Notes: generated by a model not told the origin, from the sequence alone. Positions 40,926 to 50,642 are shown, counted from the stretch's first letter. The stretch: DNA of 64,000 nucleotides from Modicisalibacter sp049808615 (GCF_049808615.1 NZ_JBNCAN010000006.1:62001-126000), one strand, 5' to 3'. Program-made: numbers and translations.

Positions 40926-43451
40926 TCAGAAGATCGCTTCGTAGGTGCCGGTACCCTGGGAACCGCTGCGATTTTCCAGATCGCGCTGAATACGCCGCGG
41001 CTCGAAGTCCGGTAGATTGCCTTCGCGGAATAATTCTTCGATACCGCCGGGTTGGTCGTCGTGCAGCAGTAATCCGCTATCCGGATCTATGCGCTCGGTA
41101 ACGATACCTTCAGGGCGTTCGGGAAGGCTCTCCGGTGTGCCCTCGAGTGCCGCACGCATGAAGTCCTTCCAGATAGGTAGAGCCGCCTGTGCACCGTACT
41201 CGCCGGTGCTTTCATTACTGTCCTTGCCGACCCATACCGTCGCCACCAGGCGGGTATTGAAACCGGAGAACCAGGCATCGCGCTGTTCGTTGGTGGTGCC
41301 TGTCTTGCCGACGATGTCGTCACGATTCAAATCCAGTGCGGCGCGCCCGGTGCCGCGTTCGATCACGTCGCGCATCATGTCGCGCAGGATGTACAACGCA
41401 TCGGGATCGACGACCCTTGGGGCGAGCGGGTACGTCTTGCCGTCGATGCGCGTCTCGCGAGCACTATCGGCGCAGTCGGGGCAGGCGACATTCGGTGTTG
41501 CCTCGGCAAGGGGTTCTTCCTCACCGACGTGCATCACCCGTTCGATATACCAGGGGGTGACCTTGAAGCCACCGTTGGCCAGTACCGCATAGGCGTTGGC
41601 CATTTCCAGCGGTGTCAGCGAGGCGCTACCCAAGGCCAAGGACAAACCATGCGGGAGGCGTCCTTCGGCAAATCCGAAACGCTCGAGGAACTCAATGGCG
41701 TTGTCCAGCCCCAGTGCCTGCAGAACACGGATGGTGACCAGGTTGCGCGAACGATAGAGGCCTACGCGTAGCCGGGTCGGTCCGCGAAATTCGCCTTCTG
41801 AATTACCCGGTCGCCAGTCTCCGCCCATGTCGCTCATCACCACTGGCGCATCGTTGACCACGCTAGCGGCGGTCATGTTGTTTGCCTGTAGCGCCGCCAG
41901 ATAGATGAACGGCTTGAAGATCGAACCCGCCTGACGATTGGCTTGGGTTGCGCGATTGAATTTGCTCTGGGCGAAACTGAAGCCACCCTGGAGCGCTCGA
42001 ATGGCACCGGTCTGAGGGTCGAGTACGACGATAGCCCCCTCGGCGCCGGGGCGCTGGGAGAGGCGCCAGTTGCCTTCGTCATCCTGCAGGATACGCACCA
42101 GCGAGCCACGCTGAGCAATCTGCTCGGCGCGTTTGGGCACCTCACCGCGCCATTTGGGGCTACGATATTCGCGGGCCCACTTGAGTCCTTCCCAGTTCAG
42201 GGTGACAAGCTCCGCATCGCCTGTCAGCACCTGCATCTGCTGCTGTTCGGTGGATACCACGATCGCAGGCTGCAAGGGCCCCATCACCGGGGTGCGGTCG
42301 AGAACCTTGAGCCAGTTGCTGACGTCGCCTTCGATGCCGCTGACCTGTACTTCGCTACTCTGAGCCGCTTGACGAGCTGTTTCCATGACTTCCGGCGAGG
42401 CGGAAAGTTCTTCTTCGAGTCCTTCGCGCTGGGTCTGGTCCTGGGCCTCGACCAGGCTGGGAGAAATGCCGGTCTCCTCGGCACCACGCCAGCCATGACG
42501 GGTGTCATACTCGATCAGCCCCTTGACGAGGGCGTTGCGTGCCTGCTCCTGCAGTTGACTGTCCAGCGTGGTATAGAGCCGGTAACCACCGGTATAGGCG
42601 TCGTCGCCGAACCGCTCGATGGCGAACTGACGGGACATTTCAGCGATATAGGACGCTTCGATCTCTACTTGTGCCGTGTGACGACGTGCCGTCAGCGGTG
42701 CTTGAACTGCCTCGTCATAACGGGCCGCATCGATGTAGCCCAGCTCACGCATGCGGTACAGAATCCAGTTGCGACGGATCAGTGAACGTTCAGGATTGGC
42801 CAACGGGTTGAAGGTGGAAGGCGCCTTCGGCAGGCCGGCGATCATGGCCTTTTCCGCCAGCGTCAGGTCAGCCAGCGGCTTGTCGTAATAGGTCTCCGCG
42901 GCAGCGGCGATGCCGTAGGCGCGATGGCCCAGGAATATCTTGTTGACGTAGAGCTCGAATATCTCTTCCTTGCTGAGAATCTGCTCCATCTGCAGGGCCA
43001 GCAAAATCTCGCGAATCTTGCGCGTGAAAGTGCGATCCAGGGTCAACAGATAGTTGCGCGCCACCTGCATGGTGATGGTGCTGCCGCCGGACTGAATGTT
43101 ACCGCCACTGGCCACCAACTCGAATGCCGCCCGGGCAAGCCCTTTGGGGTCGACGCCGGGATGATCGAAGTAGCTGTCATCTTCCGCAGCCAGAAAGGCC
43201 TGGACCATATCATCGGGAATCACATCGTAGGTGACCGGGGTACGGCGCTCCTCGCCGAATTCACCGATCAGCTTTTCATCCCGGGTATAGATACGCAGTG
43301 GCGTCTGCAATTCATACCCTTGCAGCTGGCGCACATCGGGCAGGCCCGGGGCAAAGTACAAGGCGGCGCCGATCACGGCCAACACACAAGCCGCGCTCAA
43401 CGAGATGAGAAGCCACAGGGCCGAGCCGAGCAGACGTCTGAAAAACTTCAT
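40926..43451 (-). CDS. mrcA: Penicillin-binding protein 1A (class A PBP)
   Basis: PBP1A polymerises and cross-links peptidoglycan. The 841-residue protein (E. coli PBP1a 850) has an N-terminal transmembrane anchor (about 10-32), the GT51 transglycosylase domain with catalytic Glu90 in FLAAEDDSYFDHPG and GGSTITMQVARN, and the transpeptidase domain with SIFK (near residue 510), SRN and KTGTTNEQRDAWF. It sits directly divergent to pilM, as ponA does in Pseudomonas. Confidence 0.96.
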   Translation of the reverse strand: MKFFRRLLGSALWLLISLSAACVLAVIGAALYFAPGLPDVRQLQGYELQTPLRIYTRDEKLIGEFGEERRTPVTYDVIPDDMVQAFLAAEDDSYFDHPGVDPKGLARAAFELVASGGNIQSGGSTITMQVARNYLLTLDRTFTRKIREILLALQMEQILSKEEIFELYVNKIFLGHRAYGIAAAAETYYDKPLADLTLAEKAMIAGLPKAPSTFNPLANPERSLIRRNWILYRMRELGYIDAARYDEAVQAPLTARRHTAQVEIEASYIAEMSRQFAIERFGDDAYTGGYRLYTTLDSQLQEQARNALVKGLIEYDTRHGWRGAEETGISPSLVEAQDQTQREGLEEELSASPEVMETARQAAQSSEVQVSGIEGDVSNWLKVLDRTPVMGPLQPAIVVSTEQQQMQVLTGDAELVTLNWEGLKWAREYRSPKWRGEVPKRAEQIAQRGSLVRILQDDEGNWRLSQRPGAEGAIVVLDPQTGAIRALQGGFSFAQSKFNRATQANRQAGSIFKPFIYLAALQANNMTAASVVNDAPVVMSDMGGDWRPGNSEGEFRGPTRLRVGLYRSRNLVTIRVLQALGLDNAIEFLERFGFAEGRLPHGLSLALGSASLTPLEMANAYAVLANGGFKVTPWYIERVMHVGEEEPLAEATPNVACPDCADSARETRIDGKTYPLAPRVVDPDALYILRDMMRDVIERGTGRAALDLNRDDIVGKTGTTNEQRDAWFSGFNTRLVATVWVGKDSNESTGEYGAQAALPIWKDFMRAALEGTPESLPERPEGIVTERIDPDSGLLLHDDQPGGIEELFREGNLPDFEPRRIQRDLENRSGSQGTGTYEAIF

Positions 43452-43519
43452 GCAATATCAATGTCCGTGTAATCGAATGGCCGCCGAACGGTGAAATGCC
43501 GCACCAGCTTAGACTGCGC

Positions 43520-43547
43520 ATTATATAGAAAGCGTGCGATGCGAAAA
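43520..43547 (-). promoter_or_regulatory. Candidate promoter of mrcA
   Basis: On the minus strand TATAAT (43525-43520) with a weak -35 TTTTCG (43547-43542) at 16 bases, about 70 bases upstream of mrcA in the mrcA-pilM divergent gap. The -10 is perfect, the -35 poor. Confidence 0.45.
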
Positions 43548-43690
43548 CCAGCAAACAGGATTCCTTGTGAGGAATAAGTGTGAAATCGCCTTGGTGGCAG
43601 GCATCCAGAGGCGGGACGCGCATTAATGATTTTTTTGTAGAGGCCGATAAAACTCCATACGAACGATTACACGTACATAGGGGCCACACC

Positions 43691-44755
43691 GTGCTAGGGC
43701 TAAAAGCGCCCCCCAAGGGGCTTGTCGGGGTCGATATCACCTCGGCAACGGTCAAACTGATCGAACTGAAAGGACGTGGCCTACAGCGCCGCGTCGAAAG
43801 CTATGCGGTACGGCCCTTGCGGGAAGGTGCCGTGGTCGAACGTCGTATCCGCAACATGGATGACGTCGTCGATGCCATTGGTCTAGCCGTAGAGCAGGCT
43901 CGTCCGCGCAGTCGGCATGCCGCCGTGGCGATCCCCTCCAATGCCGCCATCACCAAAACGCTGACGCTACCCTCCTCGCTTAGCGATGAGGAAATCGAGG
44001 CACGTATTCGACTCGAATCCGACAAGCATATCCCCTTTCCGTTCAATGAAGTCGCCTTTGATTTTCAACGACTGGGCACGAATGCCCGCTATCCGGACCA
44101 GCAAGATGTACTACTGGTCGCCTGTCGGCAGCAGGAAGTCGCGCAGCTTACCGATGCGGTCCTGAGGGCAGGGCTCGAGCCTACGGCAGTGGATATCGAA
44201 GCGTTCGCTCTGGAACGGGTGTGCGGCGAGCTGTGTCGCCAGTTCGAACAGGAGGCAAATGAGAATGAGTGCGTCGCCCTGGTCGATCTTGGTGCCAACA
44301 TGAACGCCTTTCATGTGTTGCAGCATGGACGCACCCTTTATAGCCGCGACACGGTCTTTGGCGGTCGCAAGTTGACCGATCAAATTCGTCAACGCTATGG
44401 ACTGAGTCTTGAAGAAGCGGGGCTGGCCAAGAAGCGGGGCGGGCTGCCCGAGGATTACACCGATCAGGTGCTTATCCCCTTCGTCGATGCCGTGATTCAA
44501 CAGGTCGGCCGCTCGCTGCAGCTCTATTACAGTGCTGGACGCAATCCTACGGTCAAGCATCTAATTCTGGCCGGTGGTTCCTGCGTGATCCCCGGTTTGC
44601 GTGAAAAGCTTGCCGCCAGCAGCGGTATGCAGGTAGGAATCGCCAATCCGTTCCAACATATGACCATCAACTCCCGCGTCAATGTTGCGGCCTTGACCAG
44701 TGATGCCCCAGCCCTGTTGACCGCCTGTGGCCTGGCAATGAGGTCTCTCCCATGA
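43691..44755 (+). CDS. pilM: Type IV pilus assembly protein PilM
   Basis: PilM is the cytoplasmic actin-like protein of the type IV pilus alignment complex; it binds the N-terminus of PilN. I start it at GTG 43691 (354 residues, equal to the usual PilM length) because AGGGG is 7 bases upstream and the protein then opens MLGLKAPPKGLVGVDITSATVKLIEL, the family N-terminus. The frame is open to 43580 but the extra 37 residues look unrelated. ATP-binding features include VALVDLGANMNAFHVL and LILAGGSCVIPGL. First gene of pilMNOPQ; the pilN start overlaps its stop. Confidence 0.93.
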   Translation: MLGLKAPPKGLVGVDITSATVKLIELKGRGLQRRVESYAVRPLREGAVVERRIRNMDDVVDAIGLAVEQARPRSRHAAVAIPSNAAITKTLTLPSSLSDEEIEARIRLESDKHIPFPFNEVAFDFQRLGTNARYPDQQDVLLVACRQQEVAQLTDAVLRAGLEPTAVDIEAFALERVCGELCRQFEQEANENECVALVDLGANMNAFHVLQHGRTLYSRDTVFGGRKLTDQIRQRYGLSLEEAGLAKKRGGLPEDYTDQVLIPFVDAVIQQVGRSLQLYYSAGRNPTVKHLILAGGSCVIPGLREKLAASSGMQVGIANPFQHMTINSRVNVAALTSDAPALLTACGLAMRSLP

Positions 44756-45330
44756 GCATTGAAATCAATCTGCTGCCTTGGCGTGCGGCGCAACGTGAAA
44801 CTCGTAGCCGGCGTTTTTTAGTGGGGGTAGGGCTTGCGGCCTTGCTGGGTATTGCCGGCGGTTTGGGGTTGACGCAGTTCTATCAACACGCGCTGGACGC
44901 TCAGCATCAGCGTAATCAATACATTGAAACCCGGATGCAGCGTCTTGAGCAGGACATCGCCGCAATCCGTGAATATCAGACACTGCGGGAACGCATGCTG
45001 ACCCAGATCGAATTGATCCGTGAGTTGCAGTTCAGTCGTCCCCAGACGGTTCGAGTATTTAATCAACTGGTGACGAGTCTGCAAGAGGGTGTGTATTACG
45101 ACGAGCTCTCACGGAACAAGGATCAGCTGCGTTTTGCTGGCCGCGCCGATACCAATCGTCAGGTCTCCGATCAGTTGCGGGCGATCGCCGCGAGCGAGGT
45201 GTTCGCGATTCCTTTGCTGTCCGAGGTACAGGCAGAGGACGACGGGACGCGTAAACGCTTTGGCATGAGCGTAGACGAGATCCTGCCTAGCGCCACATCC
45301 GAGCAATACGCCAAGGAGGATAGGCCATGA
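44752..45330 (+). CDS. pilN: Type IV pilus assembly protein PilN
   Basis: PilN is a bitopic inner-membrane protein that pairs with PilO. The 192-residue protein begins with the PilM-binding motif MSIEINLLPWR, followed by one transmembrane helix (about 22-42), a coiled coil and a periplasmic ferredoxin-like domain. It overlaps pilM and pilO by four bases each. Confidence 0.95.
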   Translation: MSIEINLLPWRAAQRETRSRRFLVGVGLAALLGIAGGLGLTQFYQHALDAQHQRNQYIETRMQRLEQDIAAIREYQTLRERMLTQIELIRELQFSRPQTVRVFNQLVTSLQEGVYYDELSRNKDQLRFAGRADTNRQVSDQLRAIAASEVFAIPLLSEVQAEDDGTRKRFGMSVDEILPSATSEQYAKEDRP

Positions 45331-45956
45331 ACTTCAACGCTATGAACCTCAAGGCAGAGTGGCAGCGGCTGCGCGATCTCGATTGGCGTGGACTGGATGT
45401 GAGCGAAGCTGCCAGCTGGCCCGTGTCGTTGAAGGTGATCTGTCATGTGCTGGTTTTGACGGGTCTATTCGCCGCCATGAACTGGTACATGGCCGCTCCT
45501 CGCGCCGAATTGCTCGAGGAGGCCCAGGCGCAGGAACATGAATTGCTTCAGCGTTACGAAAGCAAGGCTTTCCAGGCCGCCAATTTGCCCTTGATGCGCG
45601 AGCAGATGGGCGAACTCGAAGCCCGCATGGCGGTGCTACTGGAAATGCTGCCTACGGGGGTGGAAGTGCCGGCGCTGATCGACAACATCAGCGACACCGC
45701 CCATGACAATCAGCTGGCCATCGATTTCATTCGCCTGCGTTCACCGGAACCTCAGGAGTTCTATACCGAGCAACCCTTCGATATTCAGGTTCAGGGCGAT
45801 TATCACCGCATTGCCGCCTTTCTGTCCGGTGTCGCCGGATTGCCGCGCATCGTGACCCTGCATGATTTCAGTCTTGTACCGGTAGACCAGGCGAACACGC
45901 TGCGGCTGTCGATGCTGGCCAAGACCTATAACCATCGATCGGAGAACCAGCCATGA
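45327..45956 (+). CDS. pilO: Type IV pilus assembly protein PilO
   Basis: PilO pairs with PilN in the inner-membrane alignment complex. The 209-residue protein has a cytoplasmic N-terminus, one transmembrane helix (about 33-52, VICHVLVLTGLFAAMNWYM), a coiled coil (EEAQAQEHELLQRYESKAFQ) and a periplasmic domain with FDIQVQGDYHRIAAFLSGVA. Start and stop each overlap the neighbouring pil gene by four bases. Confidence 0.94.
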   Translation: MNFNAMNLKAEWQRLRDLDWRGLDVSEAASWPVSLKVICHVLVLTGLFAAMNWYMAAPRAELLEEAQAQEHELLQRYESKAFQAANLPLMREQMGELEARMAVLLEMLPTGVEVPALIDNISDTAHDNQLAIDFIRLRSPEPQEFYTEQPFDIQVQGDYHRIAAFLSGVAGLPRIVTLHDFSLVPVDQANTLRLSMLAKTYNHRSENQP

Positions 45957-46492
45957 AGGGCCGCGTCATCGTTGGGGCACTATTGATACTGACACTGACA
46001 GGCTGTGGTGACAGTGATCTTGGCGCCCTAGAGCGCCAACTGAACGTCCTGCAAAGTCGCCCCAAAGGACAGGTCGCGCCACTTCCGGAAGCACCGGTAT
46101 ATCGTCCGGTGACTTATGATCAAGCCGCCGGCCGTAGCCCCTTCGCGCCTCAGCGCCCGGAAAACGAGCGAGACAATGGCACGAACATGGAGCTGGCGCC
46201 GGATCTGGAGCGCCCACGGGAACCACTCGAAGCCTACCCTCTGGACGGGCTGACCTTGGTTGGCACACTGCGTATTGATGGGCGGATCTCGGCCTTGGTA
46301 CGCGATCCTGAGGGGGAAGTGCATCGTGTGTACTCCGGCGAGCATCTGGGCACTGACTTCGGCCGTATTACGCGTATCGATGAGTACTCCGTGCAACTCA
46401 TGGAGATCGTACCGAATGGGCAGGGCGGCTGGATAGAGCGAAGCGGCAAGCTCGCATTGAACGACGACAACGAAAAAAAACGCCAAGGTTGA
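45953..46492 (+). CDS. pilP: Type IV pilus lipoprotein PilP
   Basis: PilP is an inner-membrane lipoprotein linking PilN/PilO to the PilQ secretin. The 179-residue protein has a lipoprotein signal with lipobox LTGC (Cys18), a disordered linker, the conserved YDQAAGRSPFAP segment and a C-terminal beta domain (LTLVGTLRIDGRISALVRD). It is followed by a 99-base gap before pilQ. Confidence 0.93.
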   Translation: MKGRVIVGALLILTLTGCGDSDLGALERQLNVLQSRPKGQVAPLPEAPVYRPVTYDQAAGRSPFAPQRPENERDNGTNMELAPDLERPREPLEAYPLDGLTLVGTLRIDGRISALVRDPEGEVHRVYSGEHLGTDFGRITRIDEYSVQLMEIVPNGQGGWIERSGKLALNDDNEKKRQG

Positions 46493-46591
46493 GATATCGC
46501 TGAATGAGTGGCCGATGAAGCGGTTCGCTTCTACGGGCATTCATACGATGGCTTTCAAGATGGCGGAACGCAGGGAATATGAGGAACGACT

Positions 46592-48724
46592 ATGACACAC
46601 ATCATTCGCACGCTGCTGGCGACGGTGCTGCTTACCGGCGCCGGTTCGGCGCTGGCCCAGTCGGCACTTGTCGGCGTGGATTTCGAGCAGCCCGACGAGG
46701 ACCGACTCGAGGTTGCGCTGCGCTTTTCCGGCGAGCTGCCGGAGGTGCGCAGCTACCGTCTCGAGTCTCCATCGCGGCTGACCATCGATCTGTTGGAGAC
46801 CGCCAGCCAGTTAGCGCAACGCCGCTTCGATCTTGATCTGGCCGGTATTCGCCAGCTGGTGGCCGTGGAATCCGGCAAACGCACTCGGTTGGTGTTCGAT
46901 CTCGAAAGCGACCTTCCCTATGCCATTCGTGAACAAGGCAATGCCTTGGTGCTCAGTCTGGGCAAGGGAACGCAAGAGGCATCGGCGCTTTCCGACCTGA
47001 TCGCGACCGGTACCGTGATCGAGAGAGCGAGTGTCGATCTGGACGAGACGAGCCCGTATCTGGCCGAGGCGTCCGCCGACCTGAGCGAGTACAAGACCAC
47101 TCCGGCGAAGCACCTGGAACCTCAGATCAAGGACATCGACTTCCGTCGCGGCGACGATGGTGCCAGTCGGCTGACAGTGATCTTCGATCGGAGTGGCATC
47201 GATGCTCGGGTCAGCGAGCGGGGCGATCGACGCATCGTTGCAGATATCAAGGGCGTGACCTTGCCTGCATCGCTTTTCCAGATACTGGATGTCAGCGATT
47301 TCGGCACCCCGATGCAGCGTGTTGTGCCGCAGCTCAAGGGGCAGGGAGTGCAACTGACGATCGAAGCCCAAGGCGATTATGCGATGCTTTCGACCTCGAA
47401 TGGCCGTGAGCTGACAATCGAGGCCAGGCCGCTGACCCGGGCCGAGCGCGATGCCGAGGAGCGCGAACGCGTTACCTATACCGGCAAGCGCATCACGCTC
47501 AACTTCCAGGATATCGAGGTCCGCGAAGTGCTTGCGATCATCGCCGATTTCACCGGCCTCAATCTGGTCGCCCGGGACAGTGTACAGGGTAGCGTGACAC
47601 TCAATCTGCAGGATGTACCCTGGGACCAGGCGCTGGATCTTGTACTCAAGAGCCATGGTCTGGCCAGCCGTCAGACCGGCAATGTACTGGTCGTGGCCCC
47701 GGCAGAAGAGCTGGCCGCCATGGAGCGTCTGGAATTCGAAGCTAAGGCCCAGATGCAGGAACTGGCCCCGTTGGCCACCGAGTACCTTCAGGTGCGCTAT
47801 GCCAAGGCGGATGAACTTGCCGCGCTGCTGCGCGGTGGCGAAGGGTTCGGTCTGCTTTCCGAGCGCGGCAAGGTCAGTGTCGATGCCCGTACCAATACGC
47901 TGCTGATCCAGGAGGTGCCGGAGCAACTGGAGGCGATCAAGTTTACCCTCGACCAGTTGGATGTGCCGGTGCGTCAGGTGCAGATCGAGGCGCGTATCGT
48001 CATTGCGAGGGACAGCGCCGCTCGAGAGCTGGGGGTCAACTGGGGGTTGTCCTCGGCCGATCCAGTCAACGGCGTGTTGGGCAACGGCAGTAGCATGGAT
48101 CTCGGCGGTGCTTCGAACGGCCAAGCGCCCAATGGCGGCTTGGCGGTAGATCTGGGCGACGACTTCAATCCCAGTAGCGTCTTCAGTTTCGGCTACCTCT
48201 CCGGCGATATCCTGCTCGATCTGGAGTTGCGTGCCTTGGAGAGCGAAGGCAAGAGCCAGACTATCTCCCAGCCCAAGGTGATCACCGCCAACCAGAAGAA
48301 GGCGGTCATCAAGCAGGGGCAGGAGATTCCGTATCAGGAAGCTACCTCCAGCGGTGCCACCAACGTCGAGTTCAAGGAAGCGGTGCTGTCGCTGGAGGTC
48401 ACGCCTCAGATCACGCCGGACGATCGCATCATCATGGATCTGATCATCAACAATGATGATGTGTCCGATAGCCGATTCGACGGTGCACCGGCCATTGACA
48501 CCAACGAGATCGAGACTCAAGTGCTGGTCAACAATGGTGAAACCGTGGTTCTAGGCGGAATTCTGACCACCGAACAACTGGAAAATCTGTTCAAGACACC
48601 ACTACTGGGTGATCTACCGCTGCTGGGTCATCTATTCCGCTATACCGAACAGAGCAATCAGAAGGTAGAATTGTTAGTCTTCATTACTCCGAAAATCATC
48701 GAGGATAGACTGGCGATTCGCTGA
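46592..48724 (+). CDS. pilQ: Type IV pilus secretin PilQ
   Basis: PilQ forms the outer-membrane channel through which the pilus passes. The 710-residue protein has a signal peptide (cut after GAGSALA, near residue 23), two AMIN-type peptidoglycan-binding domains (about 25-120 and 165-275), an STN/N0 domain (ITLNFQDIEVREVLAIIADF), an N1 domain, and the C-terminal secretin with GILTTEQLENLFKTPLLGDL. ATG 46592 has GAGG 7 bases upstream. The stop overlaps the aroK start (TGATG). Confidence 0.95.
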   Translation: MTHIIRTLLATVLLTGAGSALAQSALVGVDFEQPDEDRLEVALRFSGELPEVRSYRLESPSRLTIDLLETASQLAQRRFDLDLAGIRQLVAVESGKRTRLVFDLESDLPYAIREQGNALVLSLGKGTQEASALSDLIATGTVIERASVDLDETSPYLAEASADLSEYKTTPAKHLEPQIKDIDFRRGDDGASRLTVIFDRSGIDARVSERGDRRIVADIKGVTLPASLFQILDVSDFGTPMQRVVPQLKGQGVQLTIEAQGDYAMLSTSNGRELTIEARPLTRAERDAEERERVTYTGKRITLNFQDIEVREVLAIIADFTGLNLVARDSVQGSVTLNLQDVPWDQALDLVLKSHGLASRQTGNVLVVAPAEELAAMERLEFEAKAQMQELAPLATEYLQVRYAKADELAALLRGGEGFGLLSERGKVSVDARTNTLLIQEVPEQLEAIKFTLDQLDVPVRQVQIEARIVIARDSAARELGVNWGLSSADPVNGVLGNGSSMDLGGASNGQAPNGGLAVDLGDDFNPSSVFSFGYLSGDILLDLELRALESEGKSQTISQPKVITANQKKAVIKQGQEIPYQEATSSGATNVEFKEAVLSLEVTPQITPDDRIIMDLIINNDDVSDSRFDGAPAIDTNEIETQVLVNNGETVVLGGILTTEQLENLFKTPLLGDLPLLGHLFRYTEQSNQKVELLVFITPKIIEDRLAIR

Positions 48725-49266
48725 TGCAGGGTTTTCCCAATCTCTTTCTGATCGGCCCCATGGGGGCCGGTAAAAGCACCATCGGCCGCCTTCTGGCGGC
48801 CGAGTTGCAGCGCGATTTCGTCGATAGCGATCACGAAATTCAACGGCGTTGTGGTGCCGATATTCCCTGGATCTTCGACGTTGAGGGCGAGGCCGGCTTT
48901 CGCCTGCGCGAGCGGCTGATCATCGACGAGCTCAGTCAGCGTAGTGAAATCGTCCTTGCGACCGGCGGCGGAGCGGTGATGCATGAAGACAATCGTCAGG
49001 TGTTGCGTGAGCGCGGCACCGTGATCTATCTCTATGCCACCGTCGAACAGCAGTTGCGACGCACCGCCAAGGATCGTAACCGTCCTCTGTTGCGCAACAA
49101 GGATCCTGAGGCCGTGTTGCGTGGGTTGTTCGAGGTGCGTGATCCGCTGTATCGTGCCACCGCCGATCTGCTGGTTCGTACCGATCGGCGTGGCACGCGC
49201 TCGCTGGTCAACGATATTCTGAAACGCGTGACACGCCTCATCGACCCTTTGCAGACCAAGGCCTGA
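48724..49266 (+). CDS. aroK: Shikimate kinase
   Basis: AroK phosphorylates shikimate to shikimate 3-phosphate. The 180-residue P-loop protein has Walker A LIGPMGAGKSTIGRLLA, the shikimate-binding DSDHEIQRRCG, and the GGGAV motif (VLATGGGAVMHEDN). Its ATG overlaps the pilQ stop, so it is coupled to the pil operon; the pilQ-aroK-aroB order is the same as in Pseudomonas. aroB follows after 5 bases. Confidence 0.96.
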   Translation: MQGFPNLFLIGPMGAGKSTIGRLLAAELQRDFVDSDHEIQRRCGADIPWIFDVEGEAGFRLRERLIIDELSQRSEIVLATGGGAVMHEDNRQVLRERGTVIYLYATVEQQLRRTAKDRNRPLLRNKDPEAVLRGLFEVRDPLYRATADLLVRTDRRGTRSLVNDILKRVTRLIDPLQTKA

Positions 49267-49271
49267 AATCC

Positions 49272-50390
49272 ATGAATACATCGTCCGTTCAACCGCGCTC
49301 CCTCGACGTCGCCTTGGGTGAACGCAGTTATCCGATCCATGTCGGTGCCGGATTGTTGAGTGCTCCGGGACTGTTGCATTCTCATCTGGCGGGGCAGCAG
49401 GTCTTGATCGTCACCAGCGAGACAATAGCGCCGCTTTATCTTCAGTCACTCAAGCAAGGACTCGGTGACGATCTTGAGGTGCGCGAACTGATCTTGCCGG
49501 ACGGTGAGCAGACCAAGACCCTGGCCACGGTAACGCGTATATGGGATACCCTGCTCGAGCTCGGTTTCAATCGTCGCTGTACCCTCATCGCTCTGGGTGG
49601 CGGGGTGATCGGGGACATGACGGGGTATGCAGCCGCTTGTTATCAGCGCGGCGTGGCCTTCATCCAGGTACCGACCACATTGCTTTCCCAGGTCGATTCC
49701 TCGGTGGGAGGAAAGACCGGGGTCAATCATCCACTGGGCAAGAACATGATCGGGGCCTTCTGGCAACCCCGGGCCGTGGTGGTCGATACCGCCACGCTTG
49801 CGAGCCTGCCGGTGCGTGAACTATCCGCGGGGCTTGCCGAGGTGATCAAGTATGGCCTGATTCGCGATCTCGATTTTCTCGCCTGGCTCGAACGTCACAT
49901 GATCGAGTTGCGTAAGCTCGATGACGCTTTGCTCAGTGAGGCCGTCCTGCGCAGCTGCAGGATCAAGGCCGACATCGTGGCCGAGGACGAGACCGAGCAA
50001 GGCGTCCGTGCACTGCTCAACCTTGGGCATACCTTCGGTCATGCCATCGAAGCCCATCAGGGGTACGGCCATTGGCTGCATGGAGAGGCGGTGGGCGCAG
50101 GAATGTACCTGGCGGCGTTGCTTTCCCAGCGCCTGGGCTGGCTGGCAGAAGTCGAGGTCGAACGAGTGGGTAGTGTGCTGGCGGCAGCCGAGCTACCACT
50201 GGCGGCGCCAGAAAACATGGACGCAGCGGCTTTTCTCGAGCACATGCGCCGGGACAAGAAGAATCTGGACGCGCGCATTCGCCTGGTGCTTCTGCGTGGC
50301 CTGGGAGACGCCTGTATTTACGATGAAACCCCACCTGCATTGCTCGAGCAATTCCTGCAGGAGTGCCCTAGGGAAACACTGAATAAATGA
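49272..50390 (+). CDS. aroB: 3-dehydroquinate synthase
   Basis: AroB converts DAHP to 3-dehydroquinate, the second shikimate-pathway step, using NAD and a divalent metal. The 372-residue protein has GGGVIGDMTGYAAACYQRGV, PTTLLSQVDSSVGGKTGVNH and the metal-binding NLGHTFGHAIE and HGEAVGAGM. The last six codons (AGG GAA ACA CTG AAT AAA) and the TGA stop are supplied by the left end of the inverted-repeat element that begins at about 50371, so the native C-terminus has been replaced. Confidence 0.95.
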   Translation: MNTSSVQPRSLDVALGERSYPIHVGAGLLSAPGLLHSHLAGQQVLIVTSETIAPLYLQSLKQGLGDDLEVRELILPDGEQTKTLATVTRIWDTLLELGFNRRCTLIALGGGVIGDMTGYAAACYQRGVAFIQVPTTLLSQVDSSVGGKTGVNHPLGKNMIGAFWQPRAVVVDTATLASLPVRELSAGLAEVIKYGLIRDLDFLAWLERHMIELRKLDDALLSEAVLRSCRIKADIVAEDETEQGVRALLNLGHTFGHAIEAHQGYGHWLHGEAVGAGMYLAALLSQRLGWLAEVEVERVGSVLAAAELPLAAPENMDAAAFLEHMRRDKKNLDARIRLVLLRGLGDACIYDETPPALLEQFLQECPRETLNK

Positions 50391-50530
50391 CTGCGCGCTG
50401 CAATCACTGCGTTGCGCGGTGCTGGTACGCCAGCCCGGTCGGAATCCTCACATATACCCCATATGCTGCGGTTCCTGTGCTTCGGGCGCCTTGTGCTTGA
50501 TACCGCTCGCTGATTTATTCAGCACTTCCC
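50371..50530. mobile_element. 160-bp element with terminal inverted repeats and TA flanks (MITE-like)
   Basis: Left end GGGAAACACTGAATAAATGA (50371-50390) and the reverse complement of the right end, GGGAAGTGCTGAATAAATCA (50511-50530), agree at 16 of 20 positions. TA lies directly outside both ends (50369-50370, 50531-50532), as a 2-base target duplication would. It has no coding capacity. The inside contains GGTACGCCAGCCCGGTCG, almost the same as a stretch in the repeat after accA (GGTGCGCCAGCCCGGTCG at 11418-11435), and a palindrome ATATAC..CATATG. The left end gives aroB its stop. No transposase is in the window, so it is called non-autonomous. Confidence 0.7.
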
Positions 50531-50576
50531 TAAAGAGTAATCCTTTCTTTTTCACAGAATCTTGAATGAATTCATC

Positions 50577-50601
50577 GCCCGCGCCTGGTCGCGGGCTTTT
50601 G
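50577..50601 (+). terminator. Intrinsic terminator between aroB and gltB
   Basis: Stem GCCCGCG (50577-50583) with CGCGGGC (50590-50596), loop CCTGGT, followed by TTTT. It lies beyond the inserted element and was presumably the original aroB terminator. Confidence 0.8.
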
Positions 50602-50642
50602 CATTGGCGTGGTAATTCAGGGTAGTCTTTCCCTCTTGCTGG

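Noticed and set aside
46515..46595. 26-codon frame between pilP and pilQ, overlapping the pilQ start by ATGA
   Set aside because: Coupling-like overlap noted, but no ribosome-binding site and a composition with no recognisable feature; pilQ has its own GAGG.
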